Origin: Bugula neritina
Taxonomy: Eukaryota; Bryozoa; Gymnolaemata; Cheilostomatida; Bugulidae
Reading direction: 5' to 3'
DNA length: 64,000 bases
NCBI GenBank assembly: GCA_964035545.1
Contig: OZ037767.1
Location: 17,946,281 to 18,010,280, forward strand
The position numbers were made by a program, and so were the translations under genes. Numbering within the stretch: position 1 is the first letter of the stretch; each line of letters begins with the position of its first letter. Below, in pieces: positions 1 to 12,475 of the stretch. Below the pieces are notes generated by a model that was not told the origin of the DNA, made no database searches, and saw only the letters and a list, made by a program, of their open reading frames with translations.

Positions 1-380
1 TGAATTACACTGCAACATACTGCAACATACTGAAATACGCTGTAACATATTGAAATACACTGCAACACATTGAAATATACTGTAACTCATTGAAATATAG
101 TGTAATCAACGGAAATGTACTGTAACATACTGAAACATACTGAAACATACTAAAATATACTGGAGCATATCGAAACGTACTGCAACATACTGAAATATAC
201 TGCGAGATACTGCAACATACTGAATTACAATGTAACATACTGAAATACACTGCAACATACTGCAACATACTGCAACATACTGAATTACAGTGTAACATAT
301 TGAAATACACTGCAATACATTGAAATACACTGCAACACACTGAAACATACTGCAGCATACTGAAATATACTGCAACATAT

Positions 381-410
381 CGAAGTGTATCGTAATATAC
401 GCACATGTAC
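381..410 (+). repeat. CpG-bearing three-unit box, first example
   Basis: Three consecutive off-consensus units, CGAAGTGTAT, CGTAATATAC, GCACATGTAC. Elsewhere the first unit is CGAAGTATAT or CGAAGTCTAT and the third usually GGACATGTAC or GGACATGTCC. Copies include 2,671, 3,571, 5,861, 6,608, 8,015, 9,235, 10,592, 24,598, 24,778, 33,121, 34,051, 35,021, 36,221, 37,191, 38,041 and 62,220. The array consensus has no CpG, so this is the most conserved departure from it. Whether it binds a protein is unknown. Confidence 0.75.
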
Positions 411-2100
411 TATAACATACTGAAACATAACGTAACATACTAAAATATACTGGAACATAGCGGAACATACTGCAACATAATGAAATATACTGTACCACAC
501 TGAAATATACGGCAAAATACTGAAATATACTTCAACATACTGAAATATACTGCAACATACTGCAACACACGGAAGTTTGTTGTAACATGTTAAAATGCAC
601 GGCAACATGCTGAAATACACTGCAACAAACCTAGATATATGGGAATATACTGAAATATACTGTACTACGTTGAAAAACACTGCAACATATTGAAATATGC
701 TGTAGCACAATGAAATACACTGCAACTCACTGAAATATAGTGTAATATGCCGAAATGTACTGTAACATACTGGAATATACTGTAACACACTGAAATGTAC
801 TGCAACATACTGAAATACACTGTAACGTTTTAAAATATACTGCAACATACTGAAACACACTGCAAAAAACTACAACATACTGAAATACACTGCAACATAC
901 TGAAATATACTGTGACACACTGAAATATACTGCAACATACTGAAATACACTGTAACATACTGAAATACACTGCAACATACTGAAATACACTGCTACATAC
1001 TGAAATATACTGCAAGATACTGCAACATACTGAAATACAGTGTAACATACTGAAATACACTGCAACATGCTGCATTATACTGACATACACTGGAACATAT
1101 TGAAATACATTGCAACACATTGAAATATACTGCAACACACCGAAACATACAGCAACATATTGAAATATGCTGTAGCATACTGAAATACACTGCAACACAC
1201 TGAAGTATACTGTAATATACAGAAATGTACTGTAACAAACTAAAACATACGTCAACATACTGAAATACACTGCCACATACTGAAATATACTGCAAAATAC
1301 TGAAATATACTGCAACACACTACAACTTACTGAAATACACTGTAACATACTGAAATACACTGCAAAATACTACAATATACTGAAATACACTGTAACATAT
1401 TGAAATACACTGCAACACATTGAAATATACTGCAACATACCGACATATATGGTAAACTACTGAGATATACTGTAACACACAGAAAAATACTGCAATATAC
1501 TGAAATATACTGTAACACACTGAAATATACTGCAACATACTGAAATACACTGAAACATACTGAAACACACTGCAACATACTGCAACATACTACAACATAC
1601 TGCAACATACTGCAACACACGGAAGTTTGCTGTAACATATTGAAATGCACCGCAACATACTGAAATACACTGCAACTTATTGAAATATACTGCACAATAC
1701 CGAAATATATGGTAAACTACTGAAATATACTGTAACACATAGAAAAATACTGCAATATACTGAAATATACTGTAACACACTGAAATATACTGCAACATAC
1801 TGAAATACACTGTAACATACTGAAACATACTGCAACATACTGAAATACACTGCAACATACTACAACATATTGAAATACACTGCAACACACTGAAATATAC
1901 TGCAACATACCTAAAAATACGATAATATACTGAAATATACTGTAAAACATTGAAAAATACTGCAACATACTGGAGTATACTGCAAGATACCGCAACATAC
2001 TGAATTGCACTTTAACATACTGAAATACACTGCAACATACTGACTTATACTGACATACACTGGAACATATTGCAATACACTGCAACAAATTGAAGTATAC

Positions 2101-2220
2101 TGCAACACACTGAAGTATACTGTAATATACAGAAATGTACTGTAACAAACTGAAATACACTGCAACACACTGAAGTATACTGTAATATACAGAAATGTAC
2201 TGTAACAAACTGAAACATAG
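2101..2220 (+). repeat. Local 60-bp tandem duplication
   Basis: The five units at 2,101-2,150 (TGCAACACAC, TGAAGTATAC, TGTAATATAC, AGAAATGTAC, TGTAACAAAC) are repeated exactly at 2,161-2,210. The same doubled form occurs at 5,291-5,410 and 54,616-54,735. The corresponding places near 12,123, 18,308, 21,288 and 58,993 carry a single copy, so the duplication is a presence/absence marker among HOR copies. Confidence 0.85.
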
Positions 2221-3200
2221 GTATACATACTGAAATACACTGCCACATACTGAAATACACTGCTACATACTGAAATTTACTGCAACATACTGCAACATAC
2301 TGAAATACACTGCAACATGCTACAACATATTGAAATAGACTGCAACACATTGAAATATACTTCAACATACTTAAATATACAATAATATACTGAAATATAC
2401 TGTAAAACATTGAAAAATACTGCAACATACTGGAGTATACTGCAAGATACCGCAACATACTGAAATACACTTTAACATACTGAAATACACTTCAACATAC
2501 TGACTTATACTGACAAACACTGGAACATATTGAGATACACTGCAACATACTGCAACATACTGCAACATACTGAATTACGGTGTAACATATTGAAATACAC
2601 TGCAATACATTGGAATATACTGCAACACACTGAAACATACTGCAACATACTGAAATATACCGCAACATATCGAAGTATATCGTAATATACGGACATGTCC
2701 TGCAACATACTGAAACATACTGAAACATACTAAAATATACTGGAACATACCGAAACAAACTGCAACATACTGCAATATACTGGAATATCTTGCAAGATAC
2801 TACAACATAGTGAAATACACTGCAACATACTGAAATATACTGTGACACACTGAAAGAGACTGCAACATACTGAAATACACTGTAACATACTGAAATAGAC
2901 TGCAACATACTGAAATACCCTGCTACATACTGAAATATACTGCAAGATACTACAACATATTGAAATACTTTGCAACACATTGAAACATACTGCAACATAC
3001 CTAAATATATGGTAATATACTGAAATATACTGTAACATACTGAAATATACTGAAATATAATGCAAGATACTGCAACATACTGAAATACACTGCAACACAC
3101 TGAAGTATACTGTAATATACACAAATGTACTGTAACAAACTGAAACATAGGTCAACATACTGAAATGTACTGCACCATACTGAAATACACTGTAATATAC

Positions 3201-5960
3201 TGAATTACACTGCAACATACTGCAACATACTGAAATACGCTGTAACATATTGAAATACACTGCAACACATTGAAATATACTGTAACTCATTGAAATATAG
3301 TGTAATCAACGGAAATGTACTGTAACATACTGAAACATACTGAAACATACTAAAATATACTGGAGCATATCGAAACGTACTGCAACATACTGAAATATAC
3401 TGCGAGATACTGCAACATACTGAATTACAATGTAACATACTGAAATACACTGCAACATACTGCAACATACTGAATTACAGTGTAACATATTGAAATACAC
3501 TGCAATACATTGAAATACACTGCAACACACTGAAACATACTGCAGCATACTGAAATATACTGCAACATATCGAAGTGTATCGTAATATACGCACATGTAC
3601 TGTAACATACTGAAACATAACGTAACATACTAAAATATACTGGAACATAGCGGAACATACTGCAACATAATGAAATATACTGTACCACACTGAAATATAC
3701 GGCAAAATACTGAAATATACTTCAACATACTGAAATATACTGCAACATACTGCAACACACGGAAGTTTGCTGTAACATGTTAAAATGCACGGCAACATGC
3801 TGAAATACACTGCAACAAACCTAGATATATGGGAATATACTGAAATATACTGTACTACGTTGAAAAACACTGCAACATATTGAAATATGCTGTAGCACAA
3901 TGAAATACACTGCAACTCACTAAAATATAGTGTAATATGCCGAAATGTACTGTAACATACTGGAATATACTGTAACACACTGAAATGTACTGCAACATAC
4001 TGAAATACACTGTAACGTTTTAAAATATACTGCAACATACTGAAACACACTGCAAAATACTACAACATACTGAAATACACTGCAACATACTGAAATATAC
4101 TGTGACACACTGAAATATACTGCAACATACTGAAATACACTGTAACATACTGAAATACACTGCAACATACTGAAATACACTGCTACATACTGAAATATAC
4201 TGCAAGATACTGCAACATACTGAAATACAGTGTAACATACTGAAATACACTGCAACATGCTGCATTATACTGACATACACTGGAACATATTGAAATACAT
4301 TGCAACACATTGAAATATACTGCAACACACCGAAACATACAGCAACATATTGAAATATGCTGTAGCATACTGAAATACACTGCAACACACTGAAGTATAC
4401 TGTAATATACAGAAATGTACTGTAACAAACTGAAACATACGTCAACATACTGAAATACACTGCCACATACTGAAATATACTGCAAAATACTGAAATATAC
4501 TGCAACACACTACAACTTACTGAAATACACTGTAACATACTGAAATACACTGCAAAATACTACAATATACTGAAATACACTGTAACATATTGAAATACAC
4601 TGCAACACATTGAAATATACTGCAACATACCGACATATATGGTAAACTACTGAGATATACTGTAACACACAGAAAAATACTGCAATATACTGAAATATAC
4701 TGTAACACACTGAAATATACTGCAACATACTGAAATACACTGAAACATACTGAAACACACTGCAACATACTGCAACATACTACAACATACTGCAACATAC
4801 TGCAACACACGGAAGTTTGCTGTAACATATTGAAATGCACCGCAACATACTGAAATACACTGCAACTTATTGAAATATACTGCACAATACCGAAATATAT
4901 GGTAAACTACTGAAATATACTGTAACACATAGAAAAATACTGCAATATACTGAAATATACTGTAACACACTGAAATATACTGCAACATACTGAAATACAC
5001 TGTAACATACTGAAACATACTGCAACATACTGAAATACATTGCAACATACTACAACATATTGAAATACACTGCAACACACTGAAATATACTGCAACATAC
5101 CTAAAAATACGATAATATACTGAAATATACTGTAAAACATTGAAAAATACTGCAACATACTGGAGTATACTGCAAGATACCGCAACATACTGAATTGCAC
5201 TTTAACATACTGAAATACACTGCAACATACTGACTTATACTGACATACACTGGAACATATTGCAATACACTGCAACAAATTGAAGTATACTGCAACACAC
5301 TGAAGTATACTGTAATATACAGAAATGTACTGTAACAAACTGAAATACACTGCAACACACTGAAGTATACTGTAATTTACAGAAATGTACTGTAACAAAC
5401 TGAAAGATACGTATACATACTGAAATACACTGCCACATACTGAAATACACTGCTACATACTGAAATTTACTGCAACATACTGCAACATACTGAAATACAC
5501 TGCAACATACTACAACATATTGAAATAGACTGCAACACATTGAAATATACTGCAACATACTTAAATATACGATAATATACTGAAATATACTGTAAAACAT
5601 TGAAAAATACTGCAACATACTGGAGTATACTGCAAGATACCGCAACATACTGAAATACACTTTAACATACTGAAATACACTTCAACATACTGACTTATAC
5701 TGACAAACACTGGAACATATTGAGATACACTGCAACATACTGCAACATACTGCAACATGCTGGATTACGGTGTAACATCTTGAAATACACTGCAATACAT
5801 TGGAATATACTGCAACACACTGAAACATACTGCAACATACTGAAATATACCGCAACATATCGAAGTATATCGTAATATACGGACATGTACTGTAACATAC
5901 TGAAACATACTGAAACGAACTATAATATACTGGAACATACCGAAACATACTGCAACATAA
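3201..5960 (+). repeat. HOR copy A2, incomplete tandem copy of A1
   Basis: Aligns to A1 at offset 3,200, then 3,190 after loss of one TGCAACATAC unit (two copies at 3,451-3,470 against three at 251-280). Markers shift accordingly: 101 to 3,301, 571 to 3,761, 1,621 to 4,811. Similarity stops near 5,960, where A1 continues differently (compare 2,751-2,800), so the last few hundred bases of the A unit are absent. The right half, from about 4,783, is also the start of the block shared with 54,108-57,988. Confidence 0.82.
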
Positions 5961-5970
5961 TGAAATATAC

Positions 5971-5987
5971 TGTACCACGAAATGTAC
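5971..5987 (+). other. Register slip, class 1 (-3 bp), first of 12
   Basis: TGTACCACGAAATGTAC is 17 bp where two units should give 20. The undeleted form TGTACCACAC followed by TGAAATATAC is at 491. The slip recurs at 6,718, 9,345, 12,903, 15,530, 55,296 and 56,043; as the GATATG variant at 25,608, 27,785 and 63,230; and as the CCAAATG variant at 43,229 and 49,012. Each copy moves the decamer register back by 3. The shared context suggests one ancestral deletion spread by segmental duplication. Confidence 0.93.
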
Positions 5988-6017
5988 TGTAACATATTTG
6001 AATATACTGTAACACAC

Positions 6018-8644
6018 TGAAATATACTGCAACATATTGAAATACACTGTAACATAATGAAACATACTGCAACATAGTGAAATACACTGCAACATACTAC
6101 AACATATTGAAATACACTGCAACACATTGAAATATACTGCAACATACCTAAATATACGGTAATATACTGAAATATACTGTAACACATTGAAAAATACTGC
6201 AACATACTGGAATATACTGCAAGATACTGCAACACACTGAAATACACTTTAACATACTGAAACACACTTCAACATACTGACTTATACTGACATACACTGG
6301 AACATATTGAGATACACTGCAACAAATTGAAGTATACTGCAACACACTGAAACATACGGCAAAATGCTGAAATATACTGCGACACATTGAAATATACTGC
6401 AACATACTGCAATATACTGGAATATAATGCAAGATACTGCAACATACTGAAATACACTGTGACATACTGAGATACACTGCAACATACTGCAACATACTGC
6501 AACATACTGAAATACACTGTAACATATTGAAATACACTGTAATACATTGAAATATACTGCAACACACTGAAACATACTGCAACATACTGAAATTTACCGC
6601 AACATATCGAAGTATATCGTAATATACGGACATGTACTGTAACATACTGAAACATACTGAAACATACTAAAATATACTGGAACATACCGAAACATACTGC
6701 AACATAATGAAACATACTGTACCACGAAATGTACTGTAACATATTGGACTATACTGTAACACACTGAAATATACTGCAACATATTGAAATACACTGTAAC
6801 ATAATGAAAAATACTGCAACATACTGCAACATACTGCAACATACTGAAATACACTGTAACATACTGAAATACACTGCAACATACTACAACATAGTGAAAT
6901 ACACTGCAACATACTGAAATATACTGTGACACACTGAAAGAGACTGCAACATACTGAAATACACTGTAACATGCTGAAATACACTGCAACATACTGAAAT
7001 ACCCTGCTACATACTGAATTATACTGCAAGATACTACATCATATTGAAATACACTGCAACACATTGAAATATACTGCAACATACCTAAATATATGGTAAT
7101 ATACTGAAATATACTGTAACATACTGAAATATACTGCAAGACACTGCAACATACTGAAATGCACTTTAACATACTGAAATACACTGCAACATACTGACTT
7201 ATACCAACATACACTGGAACATATTGAAATACACTGCAACAAATTGAAGTATGCTGCAACACACTGAAACATACGGCAACATGCTGAAATATACAGCGAC
7301 ACATTGAAATATACTGCAACATACTGCAATATACTGAAATATAATGCAAGATACTGCAACATACTGAAATACACTGTGACATACTCAGATACACTGCAAC
7401 ATACTGCAACATACTGAAATACACTGTAACTTATTGAAATACACTGCAACACATTGAAATATACTGCAACACACCGAAACATACGGCAACATACTGAAAT
7501 ATGATGTAGCATACTGAAATACACTGCAACACACTGAAGTATACTGTAATATACACAAATGTACTGTAACAAACTGAAACATACGTCAACATACTGAAAT
7601 GTACTGCACCATACTGAAATACACTGTAATATACTGAATTACACTGCAACATACTGCAACATACTGAAATACGCTGTAACATATTGAAATACACTGCAAC
7701 ACATTGAAATATACTGTAACTCACTGAAATATAGTGTAGTCAACGGAAATGTAGTGTAACATACTGAAACATACTGAAACATACTAAAATATACTGGCGC
7801 ATACCGAAACGTACTGCAACATACTGAAATATACTGCGAGATACTGCAACATACTGAAATACACTGTAACATACTGAAATACACTGCAACATACTGCAAC
7901 ATACTGCAACATACTGAATTACAGTGTAACATATTGACATACACAGCAATACATTGAAATATACTGCAACACACTGAAACATACTGCAGCATACTGAAAT
8001 ATACTGCAACATATCGAAGTGTATCGTAATATACGGACATGTACTGTAACATACTGAAACATAACGAAACATACTAAATTATACTGGAACATACCGGAAC
8101 ATACTGCAACATAATGAAATATACTGTACCACACTGAAATATACGGCAAAATACTGAAATATACTTGAACATACTGAAATATACTGCAACATACTGCAAC
8201 ACATGGAAGTTTGCTGTAACATGTTAAAATGCACGGAAACATACTGAAATACACTGCAACAAACCAAAATATATGGGAATATACTGAAATATACTGTACT
8301 ACGTTGAAAAACCCTGCAACATTCTGCAACATACTGAAATACACTGTAACATACTGAAATACACTGCAACATACTACAACATACTGAAATACACTGTAAC
8401 ATACTGAAATACACTGCAACACATTGAAATATACTGCAACACACTGAAACATACGGCAACATGCAGAAATATACTGCGACACATTGCAATATACTGCAAG
8501 ATACTGCAACATACTGAAATACAGTGTAACATACTGAAATACACTGCAACATACTGCATTATACTGACATACACTGGAACATATTGAAATACACTGCAAC
8601 AATTTGAAGTATACTGCAACACACTGAAACATACGGCAACATAC
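6018..8644 (+). repeat. HOR copy B1 (about 2.6 kb)
   Basis: First member of a tandem pair. It matches B2 at offset 2,627, falling to 2,587 and then 2,578 through three indels: a 40-bp loss after 9,361, loss of one 10-bp unit near 10,490, and one extra A near 10,675. Markers are the -3 slip at 6,718, the TGTAGTCAAC unit at 7,735 and GGAAGTTTGC at 8,205. Most of it recurs at offset 49,325 in the right part of the window. A more diverged relative lies at about 42.7-45.1 kb. Confidence 0.82.
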
Positions 8645-11218
8645 TCAAATATACTGCAACATATTGAAATACACTGTAACATAATGAAACATACTGCAAC
8701 ATAGTGAAATACACTGCAACATACTACAACATATTGAAATACACTGCAACACATTGAAATATACTGCAACATACCTAAATATACGGTAATATACTGAAAT
8801 ATACTGTAACACATTGAAAAATACTGCAACATACTGGAATATACTGCAAGATACTGCAACACACTGAAATACACTTTAACATACTGAAACACACTTCAAC
8901 ATACTGACTTATACTGACATACACTGGAACATATTGAGATACACTGCAACAAATTGAAGTATACTGCAACACACTGAAACATACGGCAAAATGCTGAAAT
9001 ATACTGCGACACATTGAAATATACTGCAACATACTGCAATATACTGGAATATAATGCAAGATACTGCAACATACTGAAATACACTGTGACATACTGAGAT
9101 ACACTGCAACATACTGCAACATACTGCAACATACTGAAATACACTGTAACATATTGAAATACACTGTAATACATTGAAATATACTGCAACACACTGAAAC
9201 ATACTGCAACATACTGAAATTTACCGCAACATATCGAAGTATATCGTAATATACGGACATGTACTGTAACATACTGAAACATACTGAAACATACTAAAAT
9301 ATACTGGAACATACCGAAACATACTGCAACATAATGAAACATACTGTACCACGAAATGTACTGTAACATATTGAAATACACTGTAACATAATGAAAAATA
9401 CTGCAACATACTGCAACATACTGCAACATACTGAAATACACTGTAACATACTGAAATACACTGCAACATACTACAACATAGTGAAATACACTGCAACATA
9501 CTGAAATATACTGTGACACACTGAAAGAGACTGCAACATACTGAAATACACTGTAACATGCTGAAATACACTGCAACATACTGAAATACCCTGCTACATA
9601 CTGAATTATACTGCAAGATTCTACATCATATTGAAATACACTGCAACACATTGAAATATACTGCAACATACCTAAATATATGGTAATATACTGAAATATA
9701 CTGTAACATACTGAAATATACTGCAAGACACTGCAACATACTGAAATGCACTTTAACATACTGAAATACACTGCAACATACTGACTTATACCAACATACA
9801 CTGGAACATATTGAAATACACTGCAACAAATTGAAGTATGCTGCAACACACTGAAACATACGGCAACATGCTGAAATATACAGCGACACATTGAAATATA
9901 CTGCAACATACTGCAATATACTGAAATATAATGCAAGATACTGCAACATACTGAAATACACTGTGACATACTCAGATACACTGCAACATACTGCAACATA
10001 CTGAAATACACTGTAACTTATTGAAATACACTGCAACACATTGAAATATACTGCAACACACCGAAACATACGGCAACATACTGAAATATGATGTAGCATA
10101 CTGAAATACACTGCAACACACTGAAGTATACTGTAATATACACAAATGTACTGTAACAAACTGAAACATACGTCAACATACTGAAATGTACTGCACCATA
10201 CTGAAATACACTGTAATATACTGAATTACACTGCAACATACTGCAACATACTGAAATACGCTGTAACATATTGAAATACACTGCAACACATTGAAATATA
10301 CTGTAACTCACTGAAATATAGTGTAGTCAACGGAAATGTAGTGTAACATACTGAAACATACTGAAACATACTAAAATATACTGGCGCATACCGAAACGTA
10401 CTGCAACATACTGAAATATACTGCGAGATACTGCAACATACTGAAATACACTGTAACATACTGAAATACACTGCAACATACTGCAACATACTGAATTACA
10501 GTGTAACATATTGACATACACAGCAATACATTGAAATATACTGCAACACACTGAAACATACTGCAGCATACTGAAATATACTGCAACATATCGAAGTGTA
10601 TCGTAATATACGGACATGTACTGTAACATACTGAAACATAACGAAACATACTAAATTATACTGGAACATACCGGAAACATACTGCAACATAATGAAATAT
10701 ACTGTACCACACTGAAATATACGGCAAAATACTAAAATATACTTGAACATACTGAAATATACTGCAACATACTACAACACATGGAAGTTTGCTGTAACAT
10801 GTTAAAATGCACGGAAACATACTGAAATACACTGCAACAAACCAAAATATATGGGAATATACTGAAATATACTGTACTACGTTGAAAAACCCTGCAACAT
10901 TCTGCAACATACTGAAATACACTGTAACATACTGAAATACACTGCAACATACTACAACATACTGAAATACACTGTAACATACTGAAATACACTGCAACAC
11001 ATTGAAATATACTGCAACACACTGAAACATACGGCAACATGCAGAAATATACTGCGACACATTGCAATATACTGCAAGATACTGCAACATACTGAAATAC
11101 AGTGTAACATACTGAAATACACTGCAACATACTGCATTATACTGACATACACTGGAACATATTGAAATACACTGCAACAAATTGAAGTATACTGCAACAC
11201 ACTGAAACATACAGCAAC
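8645..11218 (+). repeat. HOR copy B2 (about 2.57 kb), tandem to B1
   Basis: Carries the same marker order as B1: slip at 9,345, TGTAGTCAAC at 10,322, GGAAGTTTGC at 10,783. The junction with B1 lies near 8,645, where units typical of the end of B1 (TCAAATATAC, TGCAACATAT) run straight into units typical of its start (TGTAACATAA, TGAAACATAC). Both B copies are contained in the 6,185-bp duplication, so the B1/B2 doubling came first. Confidence 0.8.
10672..10682 (+). other. Register slip, class 2 (+1 bp)
   Basis: The unit CGGAAACATAC is 11 bp; related units elsewhere (for example at 8,095) read CGGAACATAC. The only other copy is at 16,857-16,867, exactly 6,185 bp away, so the insertion happened in B2 before the 6,185-bp duplication. 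Confidence 0.92.
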
Positions 11219-12475
11219 ATGCTGAAATATACTGTAACACATTGAAAAACACTGCAAAATACTGAAAAATGCTGTAGCGCACTAAAATACACTGCAACTT
11301 ACTGAAATACACTGTAACATACTGAAATACACTGCAAAATACTACGACATACTGAAAAACAGTGTAACATAATTAAATACACTGCAACACATTGAAATAT
11401 ACTGCAACATACCGACAAATATGGTAAACTACTGAAATATACTGTAACACATAGAAAAACACTGCAATATACTGAAATATACTGTAACACACTGAAATAC
11501 TTTGCAACATACTCAAATATACTGCAACACATTGAAATATACTGCAACATACTGAAATATAATGCACGATACTGCGACATACTGAAATGCACTGTGACAT
11601 ACTGAGATACACTGCAACATACTGCAACATACTGCAACACACGGAAGTTTGCTGTAACATATTGAAATGCACCGCAACACACTGAAATACACTGCAACTT
11701 ATTGAAATATACTGCAACATACCGAAATATATGGTAAACTACTGAAATATACTGTAACACATTGAAAAATACTGCAATATACTGAAATATACTGTAACAC
11801 ACTGAAATATACTGCAACATACTGAAATACACTGTAACTTACTGAAACATACTGCAACATACTGAAATACACTGCAACATACTACAACATATTGAAATAC
11901 ACTGCAACACACTGAAATATACTGCAACATACCTAAAAATACGATAATATACTGAAATATACTGTAAAACATTGAAAAATACTGCAACATATTGGAGTAT
12001 ACTGCAAGATACCGCAACATACTGAATTGCACTTTAAGATACCGAAATACACTGCAACATACTGACTTATACTGACTTACACTGGAACATATTGAAATAC
12101 ACTGCAACAAATTGAAGTATACTGCAACACACTGAAGTATACTGTAATATACAGAAATGTACTGTAACAAACTGAAACATAGGTATACATACTGAAATAC
12201 ACTGCCACATACTGAAATACACTGCTACATACTGAAATTTACTGCAACATACTGCAACATACTGAAATACACTGCAACATGCTACAACATATTGAAATAG
12301 ACTGCAACACATTGAAATATACTTCAACATACTTAAATATACAATAATATACTGAAATATACTGTAAAACATTGAAAAATACTGCAACATACTGGAGTAT
12401 ACCGCAAGATACCGCAACATACTGAAATACACTTTAACATACTGAAATACACTTCAACATACTGACTTATACTGA

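Larger units (their letters stand above)
1..3200 (+). repeat. HOR copy A1 (about 3.2 kb)
   Basis: First of two adjacent copies. The unit series beginning TGAATTACAC, TGCAACATAC, TGCAACATAC, TGAAATACGC at position 1 starts again at 3,201. Markers include the unit pair TGTAATCAAC, GGAAATGTAC at 101, GGAAGTTTGT at 571 and GGAAGTTTGC at 1,621. The first 1.6 kb is found again at 60,040-61,650 (offset 60,039). Confidence 0.85.
6291..12475 (+). repeat. 6,185-bp tandem duplication, copy 1
   Basis: All markers recur 6,185 bp downstream: slips 6,718 and 9,345 at 12,903 and 15,530; TGTAGTCAAC 7,735 and 10,322 at 13,920 and 16,507; GGAAGTTTGC 8,205, 10,783 and 11,643 at 14,390, 16,968 and 17,828. The length is 6,190 minus the net slips it contains (-3, -3, +1). 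It includes nearly all of B1 and B2 plus a 1.25-kb tail (11,219-12,475) resembling the 1.3-2.5-kb part of A1. Edges are uncertain by about 30 bp because the junction lies in shared units. Confidence 0.9.

Noticed and set aside
831-840. TATA-like and AT-rich strings as promoters
   Set aside because: TATAC occurs in a large share of units; nothing distinguishes one site from thousands of others.
5971-5987. Slip junction as an integrase attachment or recombination site
   Set aside because: No flanking direct repeat beyond the decamers and no element on either side; copies are explained by segmental duplication.
8896-10011. 371-codon minus-strand ORF and its relatives at 15,081-16,196 and 62,781-63,896
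   Set aside because: Same rotated peptide repeat. It crosses a -3 slip without effect because every frame reads alike, so openness is no evidence of coding.
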